From Candidatus Sumerlaeota bacterium (GTDB lineage: Bacteria; Sumerlaeota; Sumerlaeia; JADFCT01): DNA of 18,089 nt. The notes below the pieces were generated by a model. That model was not told the DNA's origin. It worked only from the letters and a program-made list of their open reading frames with translations, and searched no databases. The translations under genes were made by a program, and so were the position numbers. The stretch is from contig JAPLSP010000501.1 of assembly GCA_026398575.1 (NCBI GenBank), forward strand, positions 1 to 18,089, in the 5' to 3' direction. Shown piece by piece: positions 6,929 through 14,642 of the stretch (position 1 is the first letter of the stretch; every line of letters starts with the position of its first letter).

Positions 6929-9082
6929 TCATTTTAATCCGCCCGCACCAACCACAACGCGAAACCCGTGGTGGTCGTACGCGTCCGTAGGTACGGCCCT
7001 GTAGCGATCCGACGCGCGGCAATTGGTCGCGTTAAGGTTCCAAGAGCCGCCACGCAACACCCGGTATTGACCTGACGACGGTCCCTGAGGATTGTGCTGG
7101 TTGCCGCTATCATACGAGTCCTTGTACCAATCCGCGCACCATTCCCAGACATTTCCATGCATGTCATATAAGCCCCAGGCGTTTGGTTTTTTTTGCTTCA
7201 CCGGCTGGGTCTGTTGATTGGAATTGCCGCTATACCAGGCATAATCGCCCAACTGGCTTTCCGAATCGCCAAAGCAATACTTCCCGCTCGACCCCGCGCG
7301 GCAGGCGTATTCCCACTGAGCCTCGGTGGGCAGCGTATAAGTCTTGCCGATTTTCTCCGAAAGTTTTTTGCAAAATTCCATCGCGTCATTCCATGAAACA
7401 TTCTCGACGGGTTTGTCCGCGCCTTTGAATTGCGAAGGGTTCTTTCCCATGATCGCCTCATACTGCGCCTGCGTTACCTCCGTCTCGCCCAACCAAAAGT
7501 GATCGAGCGTCACCGTGTGAACCGGCTTTTCATCAGGATTGCCGTCATTGCTTCCCATCTGGAACGAGCCGGGCCTGATGAGGAGCAATGGCATCGTCAC
7601 GCCGCCGCCCAAGTCCGCGCTGATTTTTTTCTGCGGCCCCGGCAACGCGGCGACTTTGTCGCGCAACGCCCCCATGCGCGCGTCGGCTGGAATCAGCTTC
7701 TCTAATTCAGCGAGAACGTCTTCGGCAGCAAACTTGTCCTTGCCCGCCAGCGCCGTTTCCAGACGGGCGATGACCGGCGCCGCCTGGGCTGCATTCTCCT
7801 TCGTTTTCGCGGCGGCGACGGCTTCGGCCAGCGCGGCGGAGGCTTCCTTGAAGAGCGCGGCATTGGCTTGCGTCTGCGCGTCGGCAGCCTTGGCCTTGGC
7901 GGCTTGCAACTGCGCGGCGGCGTGTTTGGAGAGCAGCGCCTCATCGGCGGCAGCGAGCGCGGCGGCCCACGCTTGCTGCGCCTCGGTCAGCGCGTTCATC
8001 TTATCCGCTTCAGATCGCGACGCCGCGAACTGCGCGGCGGCGTCCGTCAGCAGCGGCTTGGCGGCATCCAAGTCGTCCTCGGCCAGCGCTTTGTCGGCAT
8101 CGGCCAGCGCCTGTTTGCCGCGTTCGAAGCTGGCCGGGCGGGCTTCGCTCTTGAACGCCTTGTCGGCCAGCTTCATCGTATCCTCAACGCTGGCGCGCGA
8201 GGCTGCGACGGCGTCGCGTTTGCCTTGGAGCACGCCGGCGGCGCGGTAGAGTTTTTCGGCGGCGCCGAACAGCGCGCGGGCCGGCGTGTACTGGCGTTCT
8301 TCCAGCGCATCGGTGGCGGCGGATTCGGCTTTCTGGCCGCGGGTCACCAAGTCCGTCATCGAGCCGGCTTTGGGCTGCCTGGCTTCCGCGTCGTCCCGCG
8401 ACGGGCGCGCGGCGGCGAAGCGGGCGCGGTCTTTGATCTGGTCGCGGGCAGCCTGCATCGCGGTGCGGGCGGTGATGGCGTTTTCGAGCGTCGCCGGGCC
8501 GGCATTGGGGATCAGCGCGGAGAAGGCCTGGCAGGCCTTGTCATATTCAGCGATGGCTTGGTCAATCTCCCCTGCTTCGAGATAGCCCTCGGCGTTGATC
8601 TGCAGGGTCTTGGCGGCGGCGAGCTGTTCGGGTTTGGCCGTGCCCGAGGCCTCGGCCTGCAGCTGCGCGGCGGCAGCGCTGCTCTCGGCTTTGGCGAGGG
8701 CTTTCTGGATTTTGCGCCAGTCCAGGGCTTTGCGGTAAAGTTTGGCGGCTTCGGCATACGACTCGACGGCTTCGCCGTAGCGGTCTTTCGTCAGCAAGAT
8801 ATTGCCTTCCTCCTGCTTGGATTCGGCTTTGGCGAAGACCTTAAGCATCCCCTTCGCGGCCTTGCTCGCTTTATCTTCGCCGAGCAGCTGGCGCATATCG
8901 GCGGCGGCGATCTCCTGTCGCAGCGCGACGACCTCCGTGCGGGCCTTGATGGCGTCTTGCAAGGTGGCCGGAGCGGTTTGGGGCTGCGGCTGGGGTTGGG
9001 CGTGGCTGGCGGCGACAAAGCAACCGACAGCGGTGAGAATTAAAACGGCGCGGATCAAGACGGCGATCGGACGATGGTTCAT
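6929..9082 (-). CDS. DGR target: exported helical-stalk protein with C-terminal FGE/C-type-lectin-fold domain
   Basis: A 717-residue protein. A signal peptide (hydrophobic 'AVLILTAVGCFVAASHA') ends near residue 28 before a QPQPQPQ stretch. Residues about 38-480 are an Ala/Lys/Glu-rich helical stalk with TPR-like segments ('AVESYAEAAKLYRKAL', 'AIAEYDKACQAF'). Residues about 490-717 form an FGE-sulfatase domain: MPLLLIRPGSFQMGS, HTVTLDHFWLGETEVT, LPTEAQWEYACRAG, HGNVWEW (about 642-648), RVLRGGSWN. This fold is the classic DGR display scaffold. The VR encodes residues 673-715, ending two residues before the stop. Relative to the TR, residues 683, 686, 692, 694, 696, 697, 700 and 702-705 have been changed by adenine substitutions. 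The protein should be exported and present a diversifiable binding face; the ligand is unknown. ATG at 9082 follows AGGAGAAGG. Confidence 0.93.
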   Translation of the reverse strand: MNHRPIAVLIRAVLILTAVGCFVAASHAQPQPQPQTAPATLQDAIKARTEVVALRQEIAAADMRQLLGEDKASKAAKGMLKVFAKAESKQEEGNILLTKDRYGEAVESYAEAAKLYRKALDWRKIQKALAKAESSAAAAQLQAEASGTAKPEQLAAAKTLQINAEGYLEAGEIDQAIAEYDKACQAFSALIPNAGPATLENAITARTAMQAARDQIKDRARFAAARPSRDDAEARQPKAGSMTDLVTRGQKAESAATDALEERQYTPARALFGAAEKLYRAAGVLQGKRDAVAASRASVEDTMKLADKAFKSEARPASFERGKQALADADKALAEDDLDAAKPLLTDAAAQFAASRSEADKMNALTEAQQAWAAALAAADEALLSKHAAAQLQAAKAKAADAQTQANAALFKEASAALAEAVAAAKTKENAAQAAPVIARLETALAGKDKFAAEDVLAELEKLIPADARMGALRDKVAALPGPQKKISADLGGGVTMPLLLIRPGSFQMGSNDGNPDEKPVHTVTLDHFWLGETEVTQAQYEAIMGKNPSQFKGADKPVENVSWNDAMEFCKKLSEKIGKTYTLPTEAQWEYACRAGSSGKYCFGDSESQLGDYAWYSGNSNQQTQPVKQKKPNAWGLYDMHGNVWEWCADWYKDSYDSGNQHNPQGPSSGQYRVLRGGSWNLNATNCRASDRYRAVPTDAYDHHGFRVVVGAGGLK
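6940..7064 (-). repeat. DGR variable repeat (VR)
   Basis: A 125-bp match to the TR at 5278-5402 with 16 differences. Fifteen lie between 6966 and 7031 and every one is at a TR adenine (coding strand): five A-to-G, five A-to-C and five A-to-T. The sixteenth, at 6957, is TR G against VR T and changes Gly to Val; it lies in the adenine-free 3' end, where IMH in the VR and IMH* in the TR are known to differ in other DGRs. The homology ends sharply at 7064 upstream, and after a C/G difference at 6939 downstream. The VR occupies the extreme 3' end of the target gene. Confidence 0.97.
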
Positions 9083-9246
9083 AAGCCTTCTCCTATTTTC
9101 AGTTTATTCCTGTGAAGCGGATACCACCTCCCTCTCCGCCAAGTCAATTCCAAACTGACGGCTTGCTGGGCGGCGATGCCCAGAGCGCATCCCGACTTAT
9201 AGCTAGGCGCCAAGCCTCATGAAACACTCAGCGTGTCCATTAGAGT

Positions 9247-9338
9247 TGGCGCCGAATGGTAGGCCGCTCCGCTCCGTCGGACGGCCCTGGCGCGCGATGG
9301 CCGCCCGACGGAGCGGAGCGGCCTACCATCCGGCGCCA
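9247..9338. repeat. Long palindromic repeat element (34-bp arms)
   Basis: The left arm 9247-9280 (TGGCGCC...CGTCGG) and right arm 9305-9338 (CCGACG...GGCGCCA) pair over 34 bp with one mismatch. The 24-nt middle can add CGGCC/GGCCG pairing. It lies between two divergently transcribed genes (DGR target and methyltransferase), so it is not placed as a simple terminator. It resembles a dispersed REPIN/MITE-type intergenic element, but its sequence is unlike the 67-bp repeats around the RAYT. Confidence 0.9.
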
Positions 9339-9390
9339 CATAAACCAAGTCTTGCGTCCCAGCTTCTGCAGACGATAGAATCATCCGCGA

Positions 9391-10359
9391 GTGGTTAATG
9401 ATTCTGCAAGTGGGCGGCGCTTTTGCTTCATGCTTTCTTTTCTCAAACAAATTCTCGCCGGTCTCATCAGCTATTTGCCCGGAGGCAATGCGCTGTTGCG
9501 GGCGCGCGGATCGGGCGGAACATTTTCCGCCGACTATTGCTATCGCGTTTGGCTCGATCATCTGAGCGCGGCGCATGAGGCGGGGTTCGATACGCAACCG
9601 TCCCTCGTCGCAGAGATCGGTCCGGGAGATTCGCTGGGCATCGGGATCGCGGCGCTGTTGAGCGGCGCGGGGGGATACTATGCGCTGGACGCCGTGCCTT
9701 ATGCGGGCGCCGCGCGCGACGCGGACATATTTGGGAGGCTCGTGGAATTATTCCGGGTCCGCACGCGGCCAACGCCGGATCGGGAATTTCCCCTCCATAT
9801 CCTCACGGAGGAACGGCTCGGCGCCAGTCTGGCGCCTGCGCGTCTGGAGGCGATCCGCCAGGCGATCGCGGCAAGAACCAGCCACGCGGCGCTCAACGCT
9901 CCCATCCCGTTTGAATATGCCGCTCCCTGGACCTCGTCCGATGTGATCCGGGAAGGAACGGCGGACTGGATTTATTCGCAAGCCGCGCTGGAACACGTGG
10001 ATCGCCTGGAGGAGTGCACTGCGGCGCAATCGCGCTGGCTGCGGCCAGGCGGCTTTGTGACGCACGAGATTGACTTTGATTGCCACTGGACGTCGCGCCT
10101 GTGGAACGGACATTGGGCGCGTTCGGATGCGACGTGGAAGCTGATGCGCGGACGGCGGCCTTATCTGATCAACCGCGCGCCGTGTTCGCGCCACGTCGCG
10201 CTGCTGGAACAATGCGGACTCGAGATTGTGAGTGTGAAACGGCGGCGGCGGCCAAATTCACTGACGCGCGGGTCCCTGGCGCCTGCGTTCAAGAGGCTGA
10301 GCGACGAAGACCTTCAAACCGCCGGCGCGTTTATCGTGGCGCGAAAACCTGCGGAATGA
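9391..10359 (+). CDS. SAM-dependent methyltransferase, class I-like
   Basis: A 322-residue protein with a Rossmann-type methyltransferase core: motif I VAEIGPGDSLGIG (about residues 73-85) for SAM binding, an acidic strand end at YYALDAVPYAG, a motif-IV-like 'ADWIYSQAALEHV' (about 191-203), then 'WLRPGGFVTHEIDF'. The arrangement (SQ..LEHV followed by LRPGG) is typical of small-molecule or sugar methyltransferases that act in glycan or secondary metabolism. The substrate cannot be told. The N terminus is uncertain: ATG at 9391 gives this length, but ATG at 9430 (MLSFLKQILAGLISYL, a plausible amphipathic start) is as likely, and neither has a clear Shine-Dalgarno. It converges with the ACT-domain gene, the two stop codons abutting. 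Confidence 0.8.
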   Translation: MVNDSASGRRFCFMLSFLKQILAGLISYLPGGNALLRARGSGGTFSADYCYRVWLDHLSAAHEAGFDTQPSLVAEIGPGDSLGIGIAALLSGAGGYYALDAVPYAGAARDADIFGRLVELFRVRTRPTPDREFPLHILTEERLGASLAPARLEAIRQAIAARTSHAALNAPIPFEYAAPWTSSDVIREGTADWIYSQAALEHVDRLEECTAAQSRWLRPGGFVTHEIDFDCHWTSRLWNGHWARSDATWKLMRGRRPYLINRAPCSRHVALLEQCGLEIVSVKRRRRPNSLTRGSLAPAFKRLSDEDLQTAGAFIVARKPAE

Positions 10360-10764
10360 TCATTTTTGCGTCAGCGCCTTGATCGCCGCGTCGTTATCGT
10401 TTGTGCGCAGAATCGAGATGTAGGCGCCTTCGCCCGTCGCGGTCGCGTAGGCATGGCAGATATTGACGTTTGCGGCGCCCAAACGTCGCGTGACCTCAAC
10501 TTCCGATCCGACATGATTGCGTTTTTCGATGCAAATAACTTCCTGGGTTATGAAGGAATAGCCAGCCGTTTGCAGCAGCCGGGAGGCCAGGTCGGAATCT
10601 TCGGCCACCAGATGCGCCAAGGAATGATTTTCTTCATGCGACTGAGCCATATAGGCGATGACATTCATGCCGCCGGCGGCAATCACCCCGAGCAACCGGG
10701 CGAGTTCGCCGGGTTTATTTTTGATTTTGACCAAAATTTCGGTCGTTTTAGCGGCTTTGAGCAT
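10360..10764 (-). CDS. Tandem ACT-domain protein
   Basis: A 134-residue protein formed of two ACT-like domains. The first (about 8-68) opens with 'ILVKIKNKPGELARLLGVIAAGGMNV', the classic betaxbeta ACT start with the Gly at the ligand-binding turn. The second (about 75-132) includes 'VTRRLGAANVNICHAYATAT' and 'AYISILRTND'. Stand-alone ACT proteins of this size bind amino acids or act as regulatory modules; no catalytic domain is attached. ATG at 10764 follows AAGGAG at 7 nt. It is transcribed alone, convergent to the methyltransferase and divergent from the oxidoreductase. The effector is not evident. Confidence 0.85.
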   Translation of the reverse strand: MLKAAKTTEILVKIKNKPGELARLLGVIAAGGMNVIAYMAQSHEENHSLAHLVAEDSDLASRLLQTAGYSFITQEVICIEKRNHVGSEVEVTRRLGAANVNICHAYATATGEGAYISILRTNDNDAAIKALTQK

Positions 10765-10902
10765 GATCGGCTCCTTTCGGGCGCCAGAACCGCCCTTGGG
10801 AAGGATGGAATCGCATAGCCCTCACTCATTATCAATTCACAGAGCAAGGTTACGATGCAAGCGATTGTTTGGCAAGGGAATTTTTGCGCAGCCAATCGGC
10901 GC

Positions 10903-10932
10903 TTGCAGCGCCGTCGTTTGCCGTGATAAAAT
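10903..10932 (+). promoter_or_regulatory. Possible sigma70-type promoter for the oxidoreductase gene
   Basis: TTGCAG (10903-10908), an 18-nt spacer and TAAAAT (10927-10932) lie about 70 bp before the Gfo/Idh/MocA start. This rests on consensus matching by eye alone. Confidence 0.3.
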
Positions 10933-10999
10933 CAATCAAATTAATGATTCAGTACGGCCCTTAATGAACCGTATTGGGCAAAAAAAGGAGACAAGGGAA

Positions 11000-12046
11000 A
11001 TGACCGACAAACTCATCGGGATTGGGCTGGTGGGACTGGGACGCGCGGGCTGGGGCATGCACGTGCCCATCGTTGAGAAACGGCTGGACAAGTTCCGGTA
11101 CGCCGCCGCCTGCGACGTGGAACAAGACCGCCTCGAACGCATGGCCGGGCGGTTCGGCTGCAAGACGTATCGCAATATCGAGGACCTGATCGCCGATCCG
11201 GACGTGGAACTGGTGGACGTTACGTCGCGCTCGCCCGACCACGCGCCTCACGCCATCCTGGCCCTGCGCGCGGGCAAGCACGTCCTTGTCGAGAAACCGC
11301 TGTCCGTGACATATCAGGATGCGAAGAAGATCAAGGCCGCTGCGGACCGATCGAAAGGGAAACTGTTCGTCAATCACAATCGGCGGTTCGAGCCGGCCTT
11401 CAATCATATCCGGGAGATCATGGCCTCGGGCATCCTGGGAAAGGTGTATGAGATCAAGTTGCGCCGGTTGGGCTATCAGCGCCGCGACGACTGGCAAACC
11501 CTGAAGCAGTGCGGCGGCGGCCAGTTGCTCAATTGGGGGCCGCATATCATTGACCACGCGCTGCAGTTCCTGGGCGGATTCCCGGCGAAGATTTGGAGCG
11601 ACCTGAAAAGGGTTGCCGCGCGGGGCGACGCCGAGGACCACCTGAAGATTTGCATGACGGGCGCCGACGGCCTGATCGTTGACATCGAGATCAGCGGCGG
11701 AGCGGCGATTCGCGAGCCGGAATATATCATCTTCGGCTCGAAGGGCGGGCTGACATGCGACGGCTCGCAGATTGCACTTCGCTATCTCGATCCCAAAGCG
11801 AAACTGGCGCCACGCAAGGCCACAGCCCAGACGCCGCCCCAGGAAGGCGGATTCGGTTCACCGGACAAACTCGTGTGGATCGAGGAGACCATTCCTGTGG
11901 CGCCCAAAAAGCCGGTCGTGATGGAAGCTCTCTGGGATCATCTTTATGACGCCATCCGCAAGGGCAGGAAGTTCCCCATCACGACTGAGGAATCGCTCAA
12001 CGTGATGCGCGTGGTGTCGGCGGTGAAGAAGGGCACGCAGTTCTAA
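11000..12046 (+). CDS. Gfo/Idh/MocA-family NAD(P)-dependent oxidoreductase
   Basis: A 348-residue cytoplasmic dehydrogenase of the family that oxidises or reduces sugars, inositols and related polyols. The N-terminal Rossmann fold has the dinucleotide motif 'GLVGLGRAGWG' (about residues 8-18), an acidic strand end 'ACDVEQDR', and the family hallmark 'AGKHVLVEKPLS' (Lys in EKP, about residue 98). The C-terminal domain has 'GGGQLLNWGPHIIDHALQFLG' with the H..D.H-like catalytic face near 180-190. The start is ATG at 11000 rather than any ATG of the longer open frame reaching back to 10658: a clean AAAGGAG sits 9 nt upstream. Substrate is not predictable from sequence. It is not obviously in an operon. 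Confidence 0.9.
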   Translation: MTDKLIGIGLVGLGRAGWGMHVPIVEKRLDKFRYAAACDVEQDRLERMAGRFGCKTYRNIEDLIADPDVELVDVTSRSPDHAPHAILALRAGKHVLVEKPLSVTYQDAKKIKAAADRSKGKLFVNHNRRFEPAFNHIREIMASGILGKVYEIKLRRLGYQRRDDWQTLKQCGGGQLLNWGPHIIDHALQFLGGFPAKIWSDLKRVAARGDAEDHLKICMTGADGLIVDIEISGGAAIREPEYIIFGSKGGLTCDGSQIALRYLDPKAKLAPRKATAQTPPQEGGFGSPDKLVWIEETIPVAPKKPVVMEALWDHLYDAIRKGRKFPITTEESLNVMRVVSAVKKGTQF

Positions 12047-12114
12047 CGAGCGGTGACTTTGCGAATTTGCAGGGCGTATCCCAAGCCAGCGGCCGGATGC
12101 TGGTGTTCATGCAT

Positions 12115-12213
12115 TGACAAAATAATGGACGACAAAATAATAGTTGTTTATTCGTACGAGCATTGCCAGATGGAGGAAAGTCTTGTATTATTTTGTCAGT
12201 CATTATTTTGTCA
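12115..12213. mobile_element. 99-bp MITE-like element with 28-bp inverted ends
   Basis: The left end 12115-12142 contains TGACAAAATAATG, three bases, then GACAAAATAATA. The right end 12186-12213 is its reverse complement except for those three middle bases (25/28 pairs). Each end is thus itself a double copy of GACAAAATAAT. The 43-bp centre has no ORF. It sits in the 306-bp gap between the oxidoreductase and FKBP genes. No target-site duplication was seen. The ends also resemble a TTGACA/ATAATA promoter pair by chance or design. Confidence 0.8.
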
Positions 12214-12352
12214 CCCCCACTACGGGCGCTTGGATCACTTACATGGGATTCGCCCGAATTTGCGTCCGGCGCGATAATTTGCTTGTAATTCCGCCGCCCG
12301 GCCTGAAACCATCGCGCCTTTGCAGCGCAACACTACTCATAAGGAGAAAGAA

Positions 12353-13276
12353 ATGTTGAAAAAGATTACGGTCATTCTGGCTGCTTTGCTGATCACCATC
12401 GGCCTGCTGGCCAGTCGAATGACAGCGCAAGGCGACAAACCAGCCGCCGCGCCGGCCAAGAATGAGGCCACGGAGCCGCCCAAAACAGTCCCAAACCCCG
12501 CAGTTGACAAAGACCAGGTCAGCTATTGCCTGGGAGTGACCGTTGCTCGCAGCCTGAAGCGCGACAATCTGGAGATCAATCCCGAAACGATGGTCAAGGC
12601 GATGATGGAATCTTTGGAAAATAAAGTGGACAAGGAAAAAACCAGCATCAGCATCGGCGTGGGCCTGGGACGGAATTTGCAGAACGAAGGCATCTCCGTT
12701 AATGCGGTGACTTTCAGCAAAGGCTTGACAGAAGTCCTCGAAGGCAAACAGCCTACGATGAGCGATGAAGAGATGAAGGGCGTCATGGACCGCCTCAAGG
12801 TGGCGCAACAGGAAAAGCAAAAAGCCGAGATGGAAAAGCAGCGCAAGGCAATGGCTGAAAAAGGCAAGGAGCTCTCGTCCAAAGGCAAAACATTCCTTGA
12901 AGAGAACGCCAAGAAAGAGGGGGTCAAAGCCCTGCCTGATGGATTGCAGTACAAGGTCATCAAGGAAGGAACAGGGAAATCTCCGAAAGCCACCGACCAG
13001 GTCAAAGTCAATTATCGCGGCACGTTGATTGACGGGACGGAATTCGACAGTTCCTACAAACGCAATGAGCCGGCCACGTTTGGGCTGAATCAAGTCATCA
13101 AAGGCTGGACGGAAGGCATCCAACTGATGAAGGAAGGCGCCAAGTATCAGTTTGTAATTCCTTCGGACCTGGCCTACGGCGAGCAGGGCAATCCGCCCGT
13201 GATTCCTCCCGCGGCCACCTTGATCTTCGAAGTCGAGCTGCTGTCGGTTCTTCCTGCCGGCGACGGCGCGAAGTAA
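12353..13276 (+). CDS. Exported FKBP-type peptidyl-prolyl cis-trans isomerase
   Basis: A 307-residue protein of the FkpA/Mip/FklB type. A signal peptide (residues 1 to about 25, '[17 protein letters not shown]') is followed by a Pro/Ala-rich linker. The N-terminal dimerisation domain (about 50-150) has the family's doubled motif ([14 protein letters not shown] and [12 protein letters not shown]), and then a charged helix (about 150-185). The C-terminal FKBP fold (about 195-300) has [20 protein letters not shown], '[18 protein letters not shown]', [11 protein letters not shown] and [16 protein letters not shown], with the residues lining the isomerase pocket present. It should speed proline isomerisation and chaperone folding of exported proteins in the periplasm. 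ATG at 12353 follows AAGGAG. A strong hairpin 39 nt after the stop probably ends the transcript. Confidence 0.92.
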   Translation: MLKKITVILAALLITIGLLASRMTAQGDKPAAAPAKNEATEPPKTVPNPAVDKDQVSYCLGVTVARSLKRDNLEINPETMVKAMMESLENKVDKEKTSISIGVGLGRNLQNEGISVNAVTFSKGLTEVLEGKQPTMSDEEMKGVMDRLKVAQQEKQKAEMEKQRKAMAEKGKELSSKGKTFLEENAKKEGVKALPDGLQYKVIKEGTGKSPKATDQVKVNYRGTLIDGTEFDSSYKRNEPATFGLNQVIKGWTEGIQLMKEGAKYQFVIPSDLAYGEQGNPPVIPPAATLIFEVELLSVLPAGDGAK

Positions 13277-13314
13277 TAATAGCGTCCAAAGAACGCGAAG
13301 GAGAAAGGCTTGTC

Positions 13315-13358
13315 GCCCCCCTGAAAGCGCCCAAAAAAATGGCGTCTTTCAGGGGGGC
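13315..13358 (+). terminator. Strong hairpin, likely terminator of the FKBP gene
   Basis: A 13-bp perfect stem (GCCCCCCTGAAAG / CTTTCAGGGGGGC) is extended inward by CGCC/GGCG with one bulged base, and capped by an A-rich loop. It begins 39 nt after the FKBP stop and ends about 30 nt before the next start. A downstream U-tract is weak, so a regulatory role for the following gene is possible. Confidence 0.6.
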
Positions 13359-13387
13359 AAAAATATTAATCCTAAAGGCGGCCGACC

Positions 13388-14101
13388 ATGATTTACACTC
13401 TGAGCATCGAACCGATCTATTCCAGTCAATACTTTAAGAAGTGCGTTCGGGTTATTGAAATCGCGGAAGAGGCGATGCTGGAGGATTTGCACTACTTTAT
13501 CCAGAAAACATTCCGCTTTGACAATGACCACATGCATGAGTTCTTTGCGGGCAGAGATTGGCGCCATCAGACAATTCGCTTTGAGGGAGAGGAAATTGAA
13601 CCTTTCTATGATCAGTTCAAGGAGTTTGTTACTATTGCCCGGCAGGCTGGAGGAGACATTGAAAAGCTGCTGAGTCTCGTGTCCCAATCGCCGACGCTTG
13701 GCAAAGAAGTGGCGGATGAGATTTCCGCGCCAGCTAAAAAAGGCGGGAAGAAAAGCGATCCAACGGATGAATCCGCGAGCGCCGGGAATGACGAAAGCAA
13801 GGAGAAGAAGAAGGAGGATTTGGATGAGGATGAAGGCGGGGAAGAGGATGAGGATGGTGACGATGAGGAAGGGGACTGGGACGATGAGGAAGGCAGCGAC
13901 TATGGCGATTATCCCCTGAACCGGGTCTTTCCACTCCCTTCGCGGATGAAGCTGTATTATCATTTTGATTTCGGCGACGATTGGTATTTTGAAATCCGGA
14001 AACAAGGAAACCCCAAAGAGCCCCACCCCCGCGCCAAGTATCCGCGCGTGATCGAAAAGATCGGCCCGACGCCCAAGCAATATCCGCGCAGCGAATGGTA
14101 A
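13388..14101 (+). CDS. pRiA4b ORF-3-like protein with acidic insertion
   Basis: A 237-residue cytoplasmic protein of the plasmid pRiA4b ORF-3-like family, recognised from the start 'YTLSIEPI...LEDLHYFIQKTFRFDNDHMHEFF' and the end 'YHFDFGDDWYFEI' (residues 191-203). The family is widespread, often near transposons, and its biochemical function is not established. Between the two halves is a strongly acidic, low-complexity stretch (about residues 143-176, nearly all Asp/Glu/Gly), preceded by a Lys-rich part; such linkers vary between members. A hairpin lies upstream and another 30 nt after the stop. No clear Shine-Dalgarno is seen. A decayed copy of its 3' end lies 300 bp downstream. Confidence 0.8.
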   Translation: MIYTLSIEPIYSSQYFKKCVRVIEIAEEAMLEDLHYFIQKTFRFDNDHMHEFFAGRDWRHQTIRFEGEEIEPFYDQFKEFVTIARQAGGDIEKLLSLVSQSPTLGKEVADEISAPAKKGGKKSDPTDESASAGNDESKEKKKEDLDEDEGGEEDEDGDDEEGDWDDEEGSDYGDYPLNRVFPLPSRMKLYYHFDFGDDWYFEIRKQGNPKEPHPRAKYPRVIEKIGPTPKQYPRSEW

Positions 14102-14131
14102 AGACATTTGCATTAGCAATTATCGCGCGGT

Positions 14132-14153
14132 GAACGACAACATATTGTCGTTC
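14132..14153 (+). terminator. Hairpin after the pRiA4b-like gene
   Basis: A perfect 9-bp stem, GAACGACAA / TTGTCGTTC, with a CATA loop, 30 nt after the stop codon; outer G-C and wobble pairs can extend it. No T-tract follows, so a Rho-independent terminator is likely but not certain. Confidence 0.45.
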
Positions 14154-14159
14154 GCTATC

Positions 14160-14222
14160 ATCCGTGCTATCCGCGAAATCCGGGGTTGAAACTTAACCAC
14201 GGATTTCCCGGATAACGCGGAT
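14160..14222. repeat. Imperfect inverted repeat, intergenic
   Basis: The arms 14160-14182 (ATCCGTGCTATCCGCG...) and 14200-14222 (...CCCGGATAACGCGGAT) match over about 20 of 23 positions and continue inward through GGTT/AACC to a GAAACTT loop. The 'ATCCGCG..ATCC' wording is typical of dispersed intergenic repeats. Two small perfect hairpins follow: GTCGC-GAA-GCGAC (14228-14240) and GGAGTTT-GCG-AAACTCC (14254-14270). Confidence 0.75.
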
Positions 14223-14397
14223 GTAGCGTCGCGAAGCGACATATTTTGAAGACGGAGTTTGCGAAACTCCTAGCTTTCAAGCCATATTTATGTTGCGAAT
14301 TTCATTCTCTACTATGTTTAGCGATTTAGTCATGTTTTCTGCTTGACAAATAAAAACGCTGATATAGACTTAAAACCAGAGCGCGCGTGTGGGAAAA

Positions 14398-14556
14398 TCG
14401 CGGATAAATCTGTAATATCATTTTGATTTTGGCGACGGTTTGTATTTTGAAATCCGATAAGAAGAAAAGAATAAGGAACCCCATCTGCGCGCCAACTATC
14501 GCGCGCGATAGAGCAGTATCGGCCTTGCCCCCAAGTAGCATCCGCGTAGTGAATGG
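14398..14556 (+). pseudogene. Decayed copy of the 3' end of the pRiA4b ORF-3-like gene
   Basis: The stretch aligns in one frame with residues about 185-237 of the intact gene upstream: 'TATCATTTTGAT' and TATTTTGAAATCCG are shared with 13955-14000, and 'CCGCG.AG.GAATGG' closes both. In that frame the copy has four stops (at codons matching Tyr190, Arg/Lys204-205, and two later sites), and the N-terminal part is missing or unrecognisable. It is a remnant of a second gene copy or an abortive duplication, sitting in the gap before the metal operon. Confidence 0.8.
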
Positions 14557-14642
14557 GAAGGCGCCATTCATCGCGCTTATCAGCCATTCCCCCACCCTAA
14601 TTATCAGGTTTTCCCCTATGCATATTTTCATTGACCGCCATG

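Noticed and set aside
7868..9043. Plus-strand 391-codon open frame, Gly/Arg-rich
   Set aside because: It is antisense to the Ala/Lys-rich stalk of the DGR target, whose GC-rich codons leave the opposite strand open. The product is low-complexity with no family resemblance.
12239..13123. Minus-strand 294-codon open frame opposite the FKBP gene
   Set aside because: The FKBP domain on the plus strand is unambiguous. The opposite frame is Phe/Leu/His-rich noise and also crosses the intergenic gap.
13349..14119. Minus-strand 256-codon hydrophobic open frame
   Set aside because: It looks membrane-like only because it is antisense to the Asp/Glu/Lys-rich linker of the pRiA4b-like gene, whose codons complement to Leu/Ile/Phe/Val.
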